Assembly: GCF_021295315.1 (NCBI RefSeq)
Contig: NZ_JAIMJA010000028.1
Location: forward strand, 1 to 55,021
DNA length: 55,021 bases
DNA from: Motilimonas cestriensis
Lineage (GTDB): Bacteria > Pseudomonadota > Gammaproteobacteria > Enterobacterales > CBDFNC01
Reading direction: 5' to 3'
A program made the translations under genes and the position numbers. How positions within the stretch are numbered: the first letter of the stretch is position 1; each line of letters begins with the position of its first letter. The notes below the pieces were generated by a model. It searched no databases. It was not told the origin of the DNA and saw nothing but the letters and a program-made list of their open reading frames with translations. Below are positions 38,212-46,385 of the stretch, piece by piece.

Positions 38212-38237
38212 TGATCCTAATAAGTGGTAAATTCGTT
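38212..38237 (+). promoter_or_regulatory. RpoE-type promoter of the glutathione peroxidase gene
   Basis: TGATCC (38212-38217), 16-base spacer, CGTT (38234-38237) on the plus strand, 74 bases before the gene start. Same -35 and spacing as the rpoE-chrR promoter. Confidence 0.65.
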
Positions 38238-38310
38238 CTATCATTCAGTGAGATAAGCTTTACTCTTAAGTTGAATGTAAGAGAAGGCTCAAGTTCAATG
38301 GGAGATCGTC

Positions 38311-38850
38311 GTGAAGTTTCTAAACCGTATATTGCTTACAGGAAGTCTTGTCATGAGTGCATCAGCAGGGGCGCAATGTCTCGATTTTTTAAATGTGTCA
38401 AAAGAAAAGTTAAATTCAGATGAGCAAGTTAACTTGTGTGAACTCACTCAAGGTAAGACCGTTCTGATTGTGAACACTGCCAGTAAGTGTGGCTTTACCC
38501 CGCAGTTCACAGAGTTGGAACAGTTACATCAAAAGTACCAAGACCAAGGCTTAGTGGTGCTTGGTTTTCCTTCCGATGATTTCTTCCAAGAGAATAAAGA
38601 GGAAGAAGACACCGCTAAGGTCTGCTACATCAATTACGGTGTAACCTTTAATATGTTTGCGCCAGTATCGGTTCGCGGTAAAAATGCCGATCCGATTTTT
38701 CAACATTTAGCTAAGCAATCGGCTTCGCCGAAGTGGAACTTTTATAAATACTTAGTGAGTGCTGATGGCAGCCAGGTGAAGCACTTCACCAGTACCACTA
38801 AGCCAAGTAGTGATACTTTTCAGCAAGCATTAAAATCGATGCTGAAGTAA
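38311..38850 (+). CDS. secreted glutathione peroxidase-like protein
   Basis: 179 residues with a signal peptide (cleavage likely after ASAGA, residue 21). The thioredoxin-fold peroxidase core has the catalytic NTASKCGFTPQF (Cys60, the cysteine form) and the KWNFYKYLV block with Trp142/Asn143. The second conserved block, normally FPCNQF, here reads FPSDDF, so the tetrad glutamine is replaced by Asp90. NYGVTFNMF is normal. Start GTG at 38311 with GGGAG upstream. Expression is probably driven by RpoE from the adjacent promoter; expected role is peroxide reduction in the periplasm with an unknown thiol donor. Confidence 0.85.
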   Translation: MKFLNRILLTGSLVMSASAGAQCLDFLNVSKEKLNSDEQVNLCELTQGKTVLIVNTASKCGFTPQFTELEQLHQKYQDQGLVVLGFPSDDFFQENKEEEDTAKVCYINYGVTFNMFAPVSVRGKNADPIFQHLAKQSASPKWNFYKYLVSADGSQVKHFTSTTKPSSDTFQQALKSMLK

Positions 38851-38948
38851 CCCACTATTATATTCACACCATTAATATAAGATTATGGTTAAAATGATAT
38901 TTTAAAGTAGCGGCTAAGTGAGATTGGCCGTTTTTTTGGAGAAAAGCT

Positions 38949-39962
38949 TTGTCTCGATTTACAGCGTTAACAGAAAATGCACATGAAAAGCTGTCGGCAA
39001 GTACGGGTGTGCTATTAACTAATTTAGGCACGCCTCAAGCGCCAACAGCGGCGGCTTTGCGCCCTTATCTGAAACAATTTTTGTCAGATCCGCGGGTGGT
39101 GGAAATACCGCGTTTGGTATGGATGATTATTCTTCACGGCATTATTTTACGTGTACGCCCGGCGAAATCGGCCAAGCTATATGAAAGTATTTGGATGGAA
39201 GGTGGTTCGCCGTTGTTGGTTCATAGCCAAAATCAGCGTGACAAGCTGGCTGCACAATTGACTGAGCAAGGCTTCAATGCCAATGTGAAGTTGGCGATGC
39301 GTTACGGCGAGCCTGATATGGCGAAGGTACTGCAAGAGTTTCAGCAGGAAGGCATCCGAAACGTTGTAGTGTTGCCGTTGTACCCGCAATATTCAGGCCC
39401 GACTACCGGTTCTACTTTTGATGCGGTGAGTCGAGAGTTGAATAAGTGGCGTTTTGTGCCGCAGCTGCACTTTATCAATAGCTATCATGACCACGAGCTG
39501 TACATTCAAGCGTTAGCTAACTCAATAGCCGCTGACTTTGAACAACATGGTATGCCGGACAAGCTAATTTTGTCATATCACGGCATGCCAAAGCAGTTTT
39601 TTGATAATGGTGATCCTTACTATTGTTTGTGTATGAAAACCAGCCGTTTAGTGGTTGAAAAGCTAGGCCTGAGTAAAGAGCAGTATCAAACGTGTTTCCA
39701 ATCGCGCTTTGGTAAAGCGGAATGGCTAAAGCCTTACACCGATGCGACCTTAACCGAGCTAGCCGAGCAAGGCGTGAAGAATGTGGCGGTGGTGTGCCCA
39801 GCGTTTAGTTCTGATTGTTTAGAAACACTAGAAGAAATGATGCACGAAAATAAAGACGTATTTATGGAAGCAGGCGGTGAGCAGTATCGTTACATCGCAG
39901 CACTTAACGATAACCCTGATCATATAGATATGATGGTTGATTTGGTGAAACCCTACCTCTGA
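38949..39962 (+). CDS. hemH: ferrochelatase
   Basis: Inserts Fe2+ into protoporphyrin IX, the last step of heme synthesis. The 337-residue protein shows GVLLTNLGTPQAPT, RYGEPDM, VLPLYPQYSGPTTGSTFDAV, the catalytic histidine in LILSYHGMPKQF, and VVCPAFSSDCLETLEE with the active-site glutamate. The start is TTG at 38949, supported by GGAGAAAAG just upstream and by family length. It is 98 bases after the peroxidase gene; co-transcription from the RpoE promoter is possible but unproven. Confidence 0.96.
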   Translation: MSRFTALTENAHEKLSASTGVLLTNLGTPQAPTAAALRPYLKQFLSDPRVVEIPRLVWMIILHGIILRVRPAKSAKLYESIWMEGGSPLLVHSQNQRDKLAAQLTEQGFNANVKLAMRYGEPDMAKVLQEFQQEGIRNVVVLPLYPQYSGPTTGSTFDAVSRELNKWRFVPQLHFINSYHDHELYIQALANSIAADFEQHGMPDKLILSYHGMPKQFFDNGDPYYCLCMKTSRLVVEKLGLSKEQYQTCFQSRFGKAEWLKPYTDATLTELAEQGVKNVAVVCPAFSSDCLETLEEMMHENKDVFMEAGGEQYRYIAALNDNPDHIDMMVDLVKPYL

Positions 39963-39969
39963 TAAAGTA

Positions 39970-39999
39970 ATTCGTTGGGTGCTCGTTCATCCAACGAAT
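39970..39999. terminator. hairpin between convergent hemH and the TPR regulator
   Basis: Stem ATTCGTTGG/CCAACGAAT (39970-39978, 39991-39999), extendable inward by three pairs. It sits 7 bases after the hemH stop and 16 bases before the end of the convergent gene. There is no strong T tract, so termination efficiency is uncertain. Confidence 0.55.
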
Positions 40000-40015
40000 A
40001 CAATATGCTGATGAT

Positions 40016-42367
40016 TTAACCCTTTTCCACCAGCCAGTCTGATTCACAATAAACCCCATGGGCGACAGGCTCTGCTGGCAGTTCTGTTTTTGTTTGGGAA
40101 ACCGTTGCTGCTTGATAAGTAGCCAAGCGTTGCGCGTCTTGGTTTTGCCATTGCGTTGGCAGCGCTTGTTTCAAATTCAGTAGGGTAGTACTGGCTTTTT
40201 TATACAGCCCTTTTTCATAATATGCGCGCGCCAAGTAAGTGTATTCCAGCTTAGTGGTTGCTTTATTCGCATTGCCTAAGGCTATCACTGCGTCAAAGTC
40301 GGCAAGGTCAAGATAGATACGCATTTGACTGTAACGGCTATAACCTAGGGATGTGCTGAGATTCAGCTCTTGATAATTCAACTCTGCTTGCTTTAGGTAA
40401 TCTAATGCTTGGTCATATTGGCCCAAGTCTGAATATGCCCAACCTAGCATAAACAAAGTGTTGGCTTGATTGGCGCTTAAAGCTAACTTGGGGAGTAATG
40501 ATTTAAAATCAGCAATAGCCCCTAAGATGGCTGTTCTGTTTTGTCCATGACGGCCTAAAGAGCTTTGGTCTAACCCTTGGTCTAGCTGCGCGAAAGCAAG
40601 ATAGAAATGAATGGTTTGCTCAAGCGCTGTTGCGCCTAGGGTTTGGCTAATGTTCTGTGCTGCCGATAATGGCCCTTGCGCGGCCTTGCCTTGTTTGAGC
40701 TGAATGAATACAAAGCCTTGGTAAGCAAGGGCGGTGGCCAGTTCAAATGGCTGATTCAACTGTTTATATAATTCTATTGCTTGCTGTAATGCCTGCTGTC
40801 GTCTAGCAATGGCAACATTGTAATTTTGTGCAATGGCAAACAGGCTGTCGGCTATTTTAGGTTGATTACCCAACTGTTGGTAGAAGTTATGTGCTTTCTC
40901 TAATCGTTCTTGGTCTAAAAGTAAATGCGTCTCTGGTGACTTATCTGGCCCGTGAGCGGGTGGATTACCTAGATAAAATAGCCTGTCAGCTTGCATTTCC
41001 AAGTCATTCTCTTGCGGAAATAAAGCAGAAGCTTGTTCTATCCAATGTTGATAAGTTTGCCATTGCATCTTGTGCCAGGCTTGTTGCGCCCTCAGTCGAT
41101 AAACCTGAATCAGTATATCGTGCTTTCCGCTCTGCTCTGCTAATGTTTGCGCCATCGCGATTTGTTTCGTTAACTCAGCTTGATCGCCACGACGAAAAGC
41201 TAATTCAGCCAGCCAGTAATGAACAAAAGCTAACAAAGAGGGCTGTTGTTGCGGGTCTTCAATAAGCGCTAACATATTTGTTTCAGCTTCTTGCCAGCTT
41301 CCTGTTAATACTTGGCTTTTGGCCATATATGCCGCACTCCAGGTTTGATTTGGCGCCAAAATATGCGAGGCCTGAAAGAATTTAAACGCATCCATCTGGC
41401 CGGTAGTATGGGCTGCTTGCAACCCTCTGGCTAAGGTTTGTTTAGCTAAAGCGTTTGCTCCTGATTCTTCCTCTGAGATGACCGAGAGTGAGCCAGATTG
41501 TCCGGATAATAAGTGTAGGAGCTGGTTCGCAACGGCGTTGGTAGCATTGGTTAAGGAGGTGTATGTCATCGCTCCTTGTTGTACGCCACCCGTTTGCGAA
41601 ATAATCTGAAATGCTAAAACTTGTTGCCCTTTGTGAAGTTGTACATTAGCCAATAGCGCTTTATCAATATCTTGCTTTGCCAGCAAGGCTCTAATGTCGA
41701 TAGCTAAGGGGGGCCAGCTTAGTTCAGAGCCGGCAAATAAACGATTGGCCATCGCCGGGGGAATAACTTGCAACGAGCCTTGGCTTGCTAACTCGTTAGC
41801 CACCATGTCGGCGAGTCCGAGCTCAAGCCAGTCCATGGTTTTATTTCCTGTCTGATTAATAAAAGGTAGCACCAGTAAGCTTCGGTTCGCTGTTTGGGCT
41901 GTGTCATTGGTTGTTGAATTGACGACAAAAAAACTCAAAACAAGAAGCATGACTGCTACTAAGGCAAGAGCCATATTCGTTATGCTAAGCCATTTGAATC
42001 TGTGTGGTGTTTGATTGTTGTTAACTGACTGATCTGCTTCTGTTTGGTTTTCAAATGGGCAAACCCATTGATAGCCGCGTTGTTGGTAGGTTTTTATAAA
42101 TTTGGGCTCACTTGCCTTGTCCCCCAATGCTTTGCGTAACTCTCGAATGCTTTGGGTGAGGGAGTTTTCTCGGTACTCGCTTTGCTGCCAAAGCTGATCG
42201 AGTAGTTCATCTTTAGGTATGACACGATCGCTGTTGTCGATAAGGTATTTCAATAAAATGCTAACTTTGTAGCGCAGCTGAAGTGGGGTTGATTCCACAT
42301 TCTCAACATTGCTTAGTTCGCCATTACTACTATTGAATTGAAATTTTTCAAACCGATATTGGCTCAT
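40016..42367 (-). CDS. membrane-anchored winged-helix regulator with TPR sensor (CadC/ToxR-like)
   Basis: 783 residues. An N-terminal OmpR-type winged helix at about 1-105 (RVIPKDELLDQLW, NSLTQSIRELRKALGD, FIKTYQQRGYQWV) leads to a single membrane helix at about 126-149 and a long C-terminal periplasmic part. That part has a TolB-like beginning (LLVLPFINQTGNKTMDWLELGLADM) and many TPR-like helical repeats (LFMLGWAYSDLGQYDQALDYL). It has no receiver domain: a one-component transmembrane activator type. It is divergent from the thiol-redox operon (227-base gap), which is the obvious candidate target. Confidence 0.85.
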   Translation of the reverse strand: MSQYRFEKFQFNSSNGELSNVENVESTPLQLRYKVSILLKYLIDNSDRVIPKDELLDQLWQQSEYRENSLTQSIRELRKALGDKASEPKFIKTYQQRGYQWVCPFENQTEADQSVNNNQTPHRFKWLSITNMALALVAVMLLVLSFFVVNSTTNDTAQTANRSLLVLPFINQTGNKTMDWLELGLADMVANELASQGSLQVIPPAMANRLFAGSELSWPPLAIDIRALLAKQDIDKALLANVQLHKGQQVLAFQIISQTGGVQQGAMTYTSLTNATNAVANQLLHLLSGQSGSLSVISEEESGANALAKQTLARGLQAAHTTGQMDAFKFFQASHILAPNQTWSAAYMAKSQVLTGSWQEAETNMLALIEDPQQQPSLLAFVHYWLAELAFRRGDQAELTKQIAMAQTLAEQSGKHDILIQVYRLRAQQAWHKMQWQTYQHWIEQASALFPQENDLEMQADRLFYLGNPPAHGPDKSPETHLLLDQERLEKAHNFYQQLGNQPKIADSLFAIAQNYNVAIARRQQALQQAIELYKQLNQPFELATALAYQGFVFIQLKQGKAAQGPLSAAQNISQTLGATALEQTIHFYLAFAQLDQGLDQSSLGRHGQNRTAILGAIADFKSLLPKLALSANQANTLFMLGWAYSDLGQYDQALDYLKQAELNYQELNLSTSLGYSRYSQMRIYLDLADFDAVIALGNANKATTKLEYTYLARAYYEKGLYKKASTTLLNLKQALPTQWQNQDAQRLATYQAATVSQTKTELPAEPVAHGVYCESDWLVEKG

Positions 42368-42594
42368 GACTTCCTTCTTGTTAAACCTAAAACTCGCTTA
42401 AATTATAATGACTTCGGCCCACATCAGCTAGCGATTAATACTTTTTGAAAATCTTTAAGTGCATGATTTTAAATTATTTAAACTATTTCATGCCGATTTT
42501 ATGTCGATTTAGCTTAGATTTTAACTCGATATCAAGCGTACCGCTTTCCGTTTCGATAGCTTTGCACTCAATGACCAATTGAAGGAAGCGAGAA

Positions 42595-43290
42595 ATGGAA
42601 AGTATGATTCAAACCCTGCTGATGCAGCATGAGTTATCACTGCTACTGTTAGGCATGGTTTTTTTTGCTGGGGTGTTAACTAGCATCACACCCTGTGTTT
42701 ACCCCTTATTGCCGATCACTGTCTCCTTGGTGGGAAATTTTGCGACATCCCGACGCACTGGTTTTTATTTTTCTATCATTTATGTCCTTGGTTTAGCTTG
42801 CTCTTATGCTGCACTAGGTATGCTGGCGGCGAGCACTGGGCAGCTTTTTGGTAGCGTTTCCAGTCACCCAGTCACACTCCTATTTATGGCGTTAGTGTGT
42901 TTCTTGATGGCAGCTTGGATGCAAGGCTGGTTACGGTTACCGCAATGGACAGTGGCCTCACATATCAAACCTTCCGAGAAATATAAGAAGCTATCGATTT
43001 TTGTATTGGGGGCGCTATCTGGTTTAGTGATGGCTCCTTGTACCTCACCTGTACTTGGTATGTTGCTGATGTTTGTAGCAGCAAAAGGTAATCCCAGCTG
43101 GGGGGCGGGCATGATGTTTGTCTTTGCCTTTGGTATGAGCAGCTTGCTTATTCTGGCGGGTACCTTCAGTGGCTTTCTAACCCTGCTGCCTAAGTCTGGC
43201 TTTTGGCTGGTTCGCATCAAAACACTACTTAGTTTGCTTATTTCACTTGCTGGTCTGTACCTCGTCTGGCAAGCCTACTTGGCTTGGTAA
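42595..43290 (+). CDS. DsbD/CcdA-like membrane thiol transporter
   Basis: 231-residue membrane protein with about six hydrophobic helices. The CcdA/DsbD signature is present twice: TSITPCVYPLLP with Cys34 and VMAPCTSPVLG with Cys149, the pair that relays electrons from cytoplasmic thioredoxin across the membrane. There is no fused periplasmic thioredoxin domain, unlike E. coli DsbD; the following genes could supply that part. The ATG follows GAAGGAAG. First gene of a four-gene operon, 23 bases before the TlpA-like gene. Confidence 0.87.
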   Translation: MESMIQTLLMQHELSLLLLGMVFFAGVLTSITPCVYPLLPITVSLVGNFATSRRTGFYFSIIYVLGLACSYAALGMLAASTGQLFGSVSSHPVTLLFMALVCFLMAAWMQGWLRLPQWTVASHIKPSEKYKKLSIFVLGALSGLVMAPCTSPVLGMLLMFVAAKGNPSWGAGMMFVFAFGMSSLLILAGTFSGFLTLLPKSGFWLVRIKTLLSLLISLAGLYLVWQAYLAW

Positions 43291-43313
43291 AAGCTATTAA
43301 TAAAGGAGATTTT

Positions 43314-43808
43314 ATGGAAATAAATATGAAAAAGTTAGGCGCAACGCTACTGATAGTAGGCCTGACCTACTCAAGTACTACGTTAGCTAAAGTGGGAGAT
43401 ATGGCACCAAACATTAATGCCACCACTATTAATGGCCAAGCTATTAACTTTAGTGAATTGAAAGGGAAGAAGCCTATTTATCTAAAATTTTGGGCCACTT
43501 GGTGTAGCTATTGTAAGGCTGAAATGCCTCACTTACAGCGTATTCAAGAAGAATATGGTGATGAGATAGAGGTGCTGACGGTGAACGTTGGGCTAAATGA
43601 CTCCGTAGAGAATGTACAAGCTCTGTTTAAAGAAGAAGGCTATACCTTACCCGTTATCTTTGACAAAAAAGGGGATATAACAGCTGAATATCAAGTGGTT
43701 GGAACGCCTTTTCAAGTGTTGATTAACAAGCAGGGCGAGGTGGTTTATGAAACGTTTTTGGCCACTGATGAGTTAAGTAATAGATTGGCCGCCTTGGCGC
43801 AGGAGTAA
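43314..43808 (+). CDS. TlpA/ResA-like periplasmic thioredoxin
   Basis: 164-residue exported thioredoxin-fold protein. A signal peptide ends near residue 25 (STTLAK). The active site is FWATWCSYCKAEMPHL (Cys64/Cys67) and the cis-proline loop is VGTPFQVLINK. I take the ATG at 43314, which follows AAAGGAGA; the upstream TTG inside the previous gene is unlikely. Likely reduced by the DsbD-like protein encoded just upstream, then reducing an unknown periplasmic substrate. Confidence 0.88.
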   Translation: MEINMKKLGATLLIVGLTYSSTTLAKVGDMAPNINATTINGQAINFSELKGKKPIYLKFWATWCSYCKAEMPHLQRIQEEYGDEIEVLTVNVGLNDSVENVQALFKEEGYTLPVIFDKKGDITAEYQVVGTPFQVLINKQGEVVYETFLATDELSNRLAALAQE

Positions 43809-43811
43809 AAA

Positions 43812-44267
43812 ATGAAAGCAATCAATAAAATACTGATAGCAGCCGTCACTTCTGCTGCATTCACTACTTCGGCGTTCGCGGCAGCAGATCAAACCAGTAT
43901 TAGTGGTGAAGTCATATCTCTAGATAGCGCGACTCACCTGATATTTTTTGATGTTTGGGCTAGCTATCAAGGCGCTGGCCCTGAGCAAACGCTAGCAGCA
44001 TTGCCTAAGTCATTCAGCCAACAATTTAATCCGGTGTGGGTACAGCCGCAAATCAATGTTACGCCTGCTCAGTTGAGTGAGTTTCAACAGTTTTACCCTG
44101 ACGTTAAACCTATTGTATTAGATAAGGGGTTCCAGCTGATTCGTCAGTATGACGTTTGGCAGTCACCGCATCATGTATTGTTGGAGCAAGGTCAGGTGGT
44201 CTTTTCAGGTAATGGCCAACAGCTGATCGATTTTGCCAATCAGTTTTCTGTAGGAGAAAGTCAATGA
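43812..44267 (+). CDS. cysteine-less thioredoxin-fold periplasmic protein
   Basis: 151 residues with a clear signal peptide (cleaved near SAFAAA). The remainder follows the TlpA pattern (HLIFFDVWASYQGAG at the active-site position, then a SPHHVLLEQGQVVF cis-Pro-like segment), but the WCxxC motif is replaced by WASYQG and the whole protein has no cysteine. It therefore cannot perform thiol exchange and may be a chaperone or binding partner. Its start is 3 bases after the TlpA-like stop and its stop overlaps the next ATG (ATGA), showing coupling within the operon. I know no named family. Confidence 0.75.
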   Translation: MKAINKILIAAVTSAAFTTSAFAAADQTSISGEVISLDSATHLIFFDVWASYQGAGPEQTLAALPKSFSQQFNPVWVQPQINVTPAQLSEFQQFYPDVKPIVLDKGFQLIRQYDVWQSPHHVLLEQGQVVFSGNGQQLIDFANQFSVGESQ

Positions 44268-44710
44268 AATCAATGTTAACGCTGTTACTAACTGTTGCTT
44301 CTACTGTGGCTCTGGCGCGACCTGATGTGGGTGATAAAAGCCATAATTTCTCAGCCACTAGCCTCACAGGACAATCAATCTCACTACAACAATATAATGG
44401 TGAGGCTGTTAATCTTGTTTTTCTCGACTCCCTCTGTCCAATGCCTCATTTTCCCGGCTGTGAGGAAAAAATTGCTAAGCTGAATAAGCAGGTAGCGGCA
44501 AAACCGCAGGCTAATTGGGTTGGCTTTATCAGCTCTTTTTATGTTGATCAAGGGATTGCCGAAGCGTTTAGGGATAAATATCACATCAAGATCCCTTTAG
44601 TATTTGATCTCGACAATAAAGAATTTCAACAGTATCAAGTGTTTGCTACGCCTTATTTGATTCGCTTAGACAATGAACATAAAATTGTTGAGCGTGGGGA
44701 TGCGTTTTAG
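44264..44710 (+). CDS. redoxin (AhpC/TSA-like) periplasmic thiol protein
   Basis: 148 residues with an N-terminal signal peptide (MLTLLLTVASTVALA). The thioredoxin-like core contains LVFLDSLCPMPHFPGCEEK, a C-x7-C arrangement (Cys58, Cys66) instead of CxxC, and the cis-proline FATPYLIRL. It resembles redoxin-domain proteins found with DsbD-like partners. Its start overlaps the preceding gene by 4 bases. It is probably the last member of the thiol operon; a strong hairpin follows after 142 bases. Confidence 0.8.
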   Translation: MKSMLTLLLTVASTVALARPDVGDKSHNFSATSLTGQSISLQQYNGEAVNLVFLDSLCPMPHFPGCEEKIAKLNKQVAAKPQANWVGFISSFYVDQGIAEAFRDKYHIKIPLVFDLDNKEFQQYQVFATPYLIRLDNEHKIVERGDAF

Positions 44711-44852
44711 CCCTTAGTCGATAACCCGAGTTTGGATCAACAAAATAGTATGTATCCCTATGCTCTGCGTGTTCATTGTTGACAACGAAACGTTGCAGTA
44801 AAAATATCTTTTATCGATTCATCATGGGCTGCAAAAAAAGACGCTAGATAGC

Positions 44853-44882
44853 AAAAAGCACCTGAATTCAGGTGCTTTTTTT
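44853..44882. terminator. bidirectional terminator after the thiol operon
   Basis: Perfect 28-base palindrome with arms AAAAAGCACCTGAA and TTCAGGTGCTTTTT, followed by two more T residues. It can end both the plus-strand redox operon and the minus-strand gene at 44900. Confidence 0.92.
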
Positions 44883-44899
44883 ACTGTCTCGCTATTCCT

Positions 44900-45235
44900 T
44901 TAGCAACCACAGTAACTATCGCGAAGGGGCTTCATTAGGCTGGTCGATACAGCAATAATATCGAGTGTAAACACTTCAATTACCCTTCGAAAGATAAAAC
45001 GCGTGTGCAAGAAGATTGGATCAGCTTTACCGAGAAAATATTTTCTCCATCTCATTTTTGTTAATTTAATCAGTAAACTAGAATCAAATTGTCCATAATC
45101 ATTGTATCTGTTTTTTATAAAGTGATTGAACCAGCTTACTGCCACCAGCGTAGTTTGCTTACATTCAAACTTCCCATAGGTTGCTGTTTGGTGAAAGAGT
45201 TCATCAATATCTGGGGCGTTACCTGAGAGCGTCAT
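44900..45235 (-). CDS. hypothetical protein (111 aa)
   Basis: Open frame of 111 codons with mixed composition (DIDELFHQTATYGKF, LVAVSWFNHFIKNRYNDYG, basic KMRWRKYFLGK) and a C-terminal SYCGC. I recognise no family. It is close to a strong terminator on its 3' side, in the right orientation, which supports a real transcript. No clear ribosome binding site precedes the ATG, so the start or the gene itself is uncertain. It may be a fragment of an acquired gene. Confidence 0.45.
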   Translation of the reverse strand: MTLSGNAPDIDELFHQTATYGKFECKQTTLVAVSWFNHFIKNRYNDYGQFDSSLLIKLTKMRWRKYFLGKADPIFLHTRFIFRRVIEVFTLDIIAVSTSLMKPLRDSYCGC

Positions 45236-45290
45236 CTGAAAGCATTAATAGCGCGATAGCTGCTAAAAAGTTAAACATAAGTGGGTCTAA

Positions 45291-45998
45291 ATGAGTTCTA
45301 CCATAGTTATCACAGGCGCGGGGCAGCGCATTGGTCTGGCCCTTGCAAACGATTTATATCAGCAAGGTTTTCAAGTGATAGTCAGTTATCGCACTGAGCG
45401 AGAAGGGGTAAGACAGCTGCGTAGCTTAGGTGTTACTTGTATTCAGGCTGATTTTTCTAGTCAGGTTGGCATCGAGACATTTATTGCGCAAGTGAAGCAG
45501 AAGGTCACTAATTTAAGAGCGATTATTCATAATGCATCAGACTGGGCTGCAGAGAAAAACAGCCATGATTTTGGCGCTCTGATGCAACAGATGATGCAGG
45601 TGCATGTACAAGGGCCTTATCAATTAAATTTAGCTTTGGCTCCCTTACTACAGGCCAATGACGGTATGGCCGATATTATCCACTTCACCGATTATGTGGC
45701 TGAAAAGGGGAGTCAAAAACACATTGCTTATGCTGCCAGCAAAGCCGCGTTAGCTAATTTAACCTTATCGTTTTCCGCTAAGTTAGCTCCTAAAGTAAAA
45801 GTAAACAGCATAGCGCCTGCTTTGCTTATGTTTAATCAAGGTGATGATGAGGCGTACAAAAAGAAAGCACTGGCTAAATCTTTAATGGGGTTAACTCCAG
45901 GTGAGCAAGAGGCGGTTGCCGCCGTTACCTATTTACTGCAAAGCCAATATATTACGGGCCGCACTATACACCTAGATGGTGGGCGTCACCTTGTTTAA
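45291..45998 (+). CDS. folM: dihydromonapterin reductase FolM
   Basis: Short-chain dehydrogenase that uses NADPH to reduce dihydromonapterin (and weakly dihydrofolate). The 235-residue protein matches E. coli FolM: VITGAGQRIGLALA (cofactor loop), QADFSSQVGIETF, AIIHNASDWAAEK, IIHFTDYVAEKGSQKHIAYAASKAAL (catalytic Tyr/Lys) and the terminal LDGGRHL. It is followed after 21 bases by folX, so the two form a small operon for tetrahydromonapterin. Confidence 0.95.
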   Translation: MSSTIVITGAGQRIGLALANDLYQQGFQVIVSYRTEREGVRQLRSLGVTCIQADFSSQVGIETFIAQVKQKVTNLRAIIHNASDWAAEKNSHDFGALMQQMMQVHVQGPYQLNLALAPLLQANDGMADIIHFTDYVAEKGSQKHIAYAASKAALANLTLSFSAKLAPKVKVNSIAPALLMFNQGDDEAYKKKALAKSLMGLTPGEQEAVAAVTYLLQSQYITGRTIHLDGGRHLV

Positions 45999-46019
45999 GG
46001 CTATTTAATAGAGGATCTT

Positions 46020-46385
46020 ATGTCTACTAGCCAAGCGATTATTAATATTTCTGATTTGCGATTACGTACCTTTATCGGCTTTAACCCTGATGAAATGGAA
46101 AAAATGCAGGACATAGTGATTAATGTTGAAATTCATTATCCTGCCGAAAAAGCACGTTTGTTTGATAATGTTGCCGATGCCTTGAATTATAAAGATGTCA
46201 CCAAGCAAATTATTCATCATGTTGAAGAAGGGCGCTTTTTATTATTAGAAAAGCTGGTGGATGATGTACTAAAAATCAGCCATCAACACCCTTGGGTAAC
46301 TTACGCTAAGGTGAAAATTGATAAGCCTCACGCACTGCGTTTTGCTGACTCGGTGTCACTGACATTAGCCTGGCAACGTGATTAG
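46020..46385 (+). CDS. folX: dihydroneopterin triphosphate 2'-epimerase FolX
   Basis: 121-residue member of the FolB/FolX fold that converts dihydroneopterin triphosphate to dihydromonapterin triphosphate. [47 protein letters not shown] and [16 protein letters not shown] match E. coli FolX position by position (each shown in pieces), which separates it from FolB. GAGGATC upstream is the ribosome binding site. It sits directly downstream of folM in the monapterin pathway; tetrahydromonapterin is the cofactor of PhhA in related bacteria. Confidence 0.95.
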   Translation: MSTSQAIINISDLRLRTFIGFNPDEMEKMQDIVINVEIHYPAEKARLFDNVADALNYKDVTKQIIHHVEEGRFLLLEKLVDDVLKISHQHPWVTYAKVKIDKPHALRFADSVSLTLAWQRD

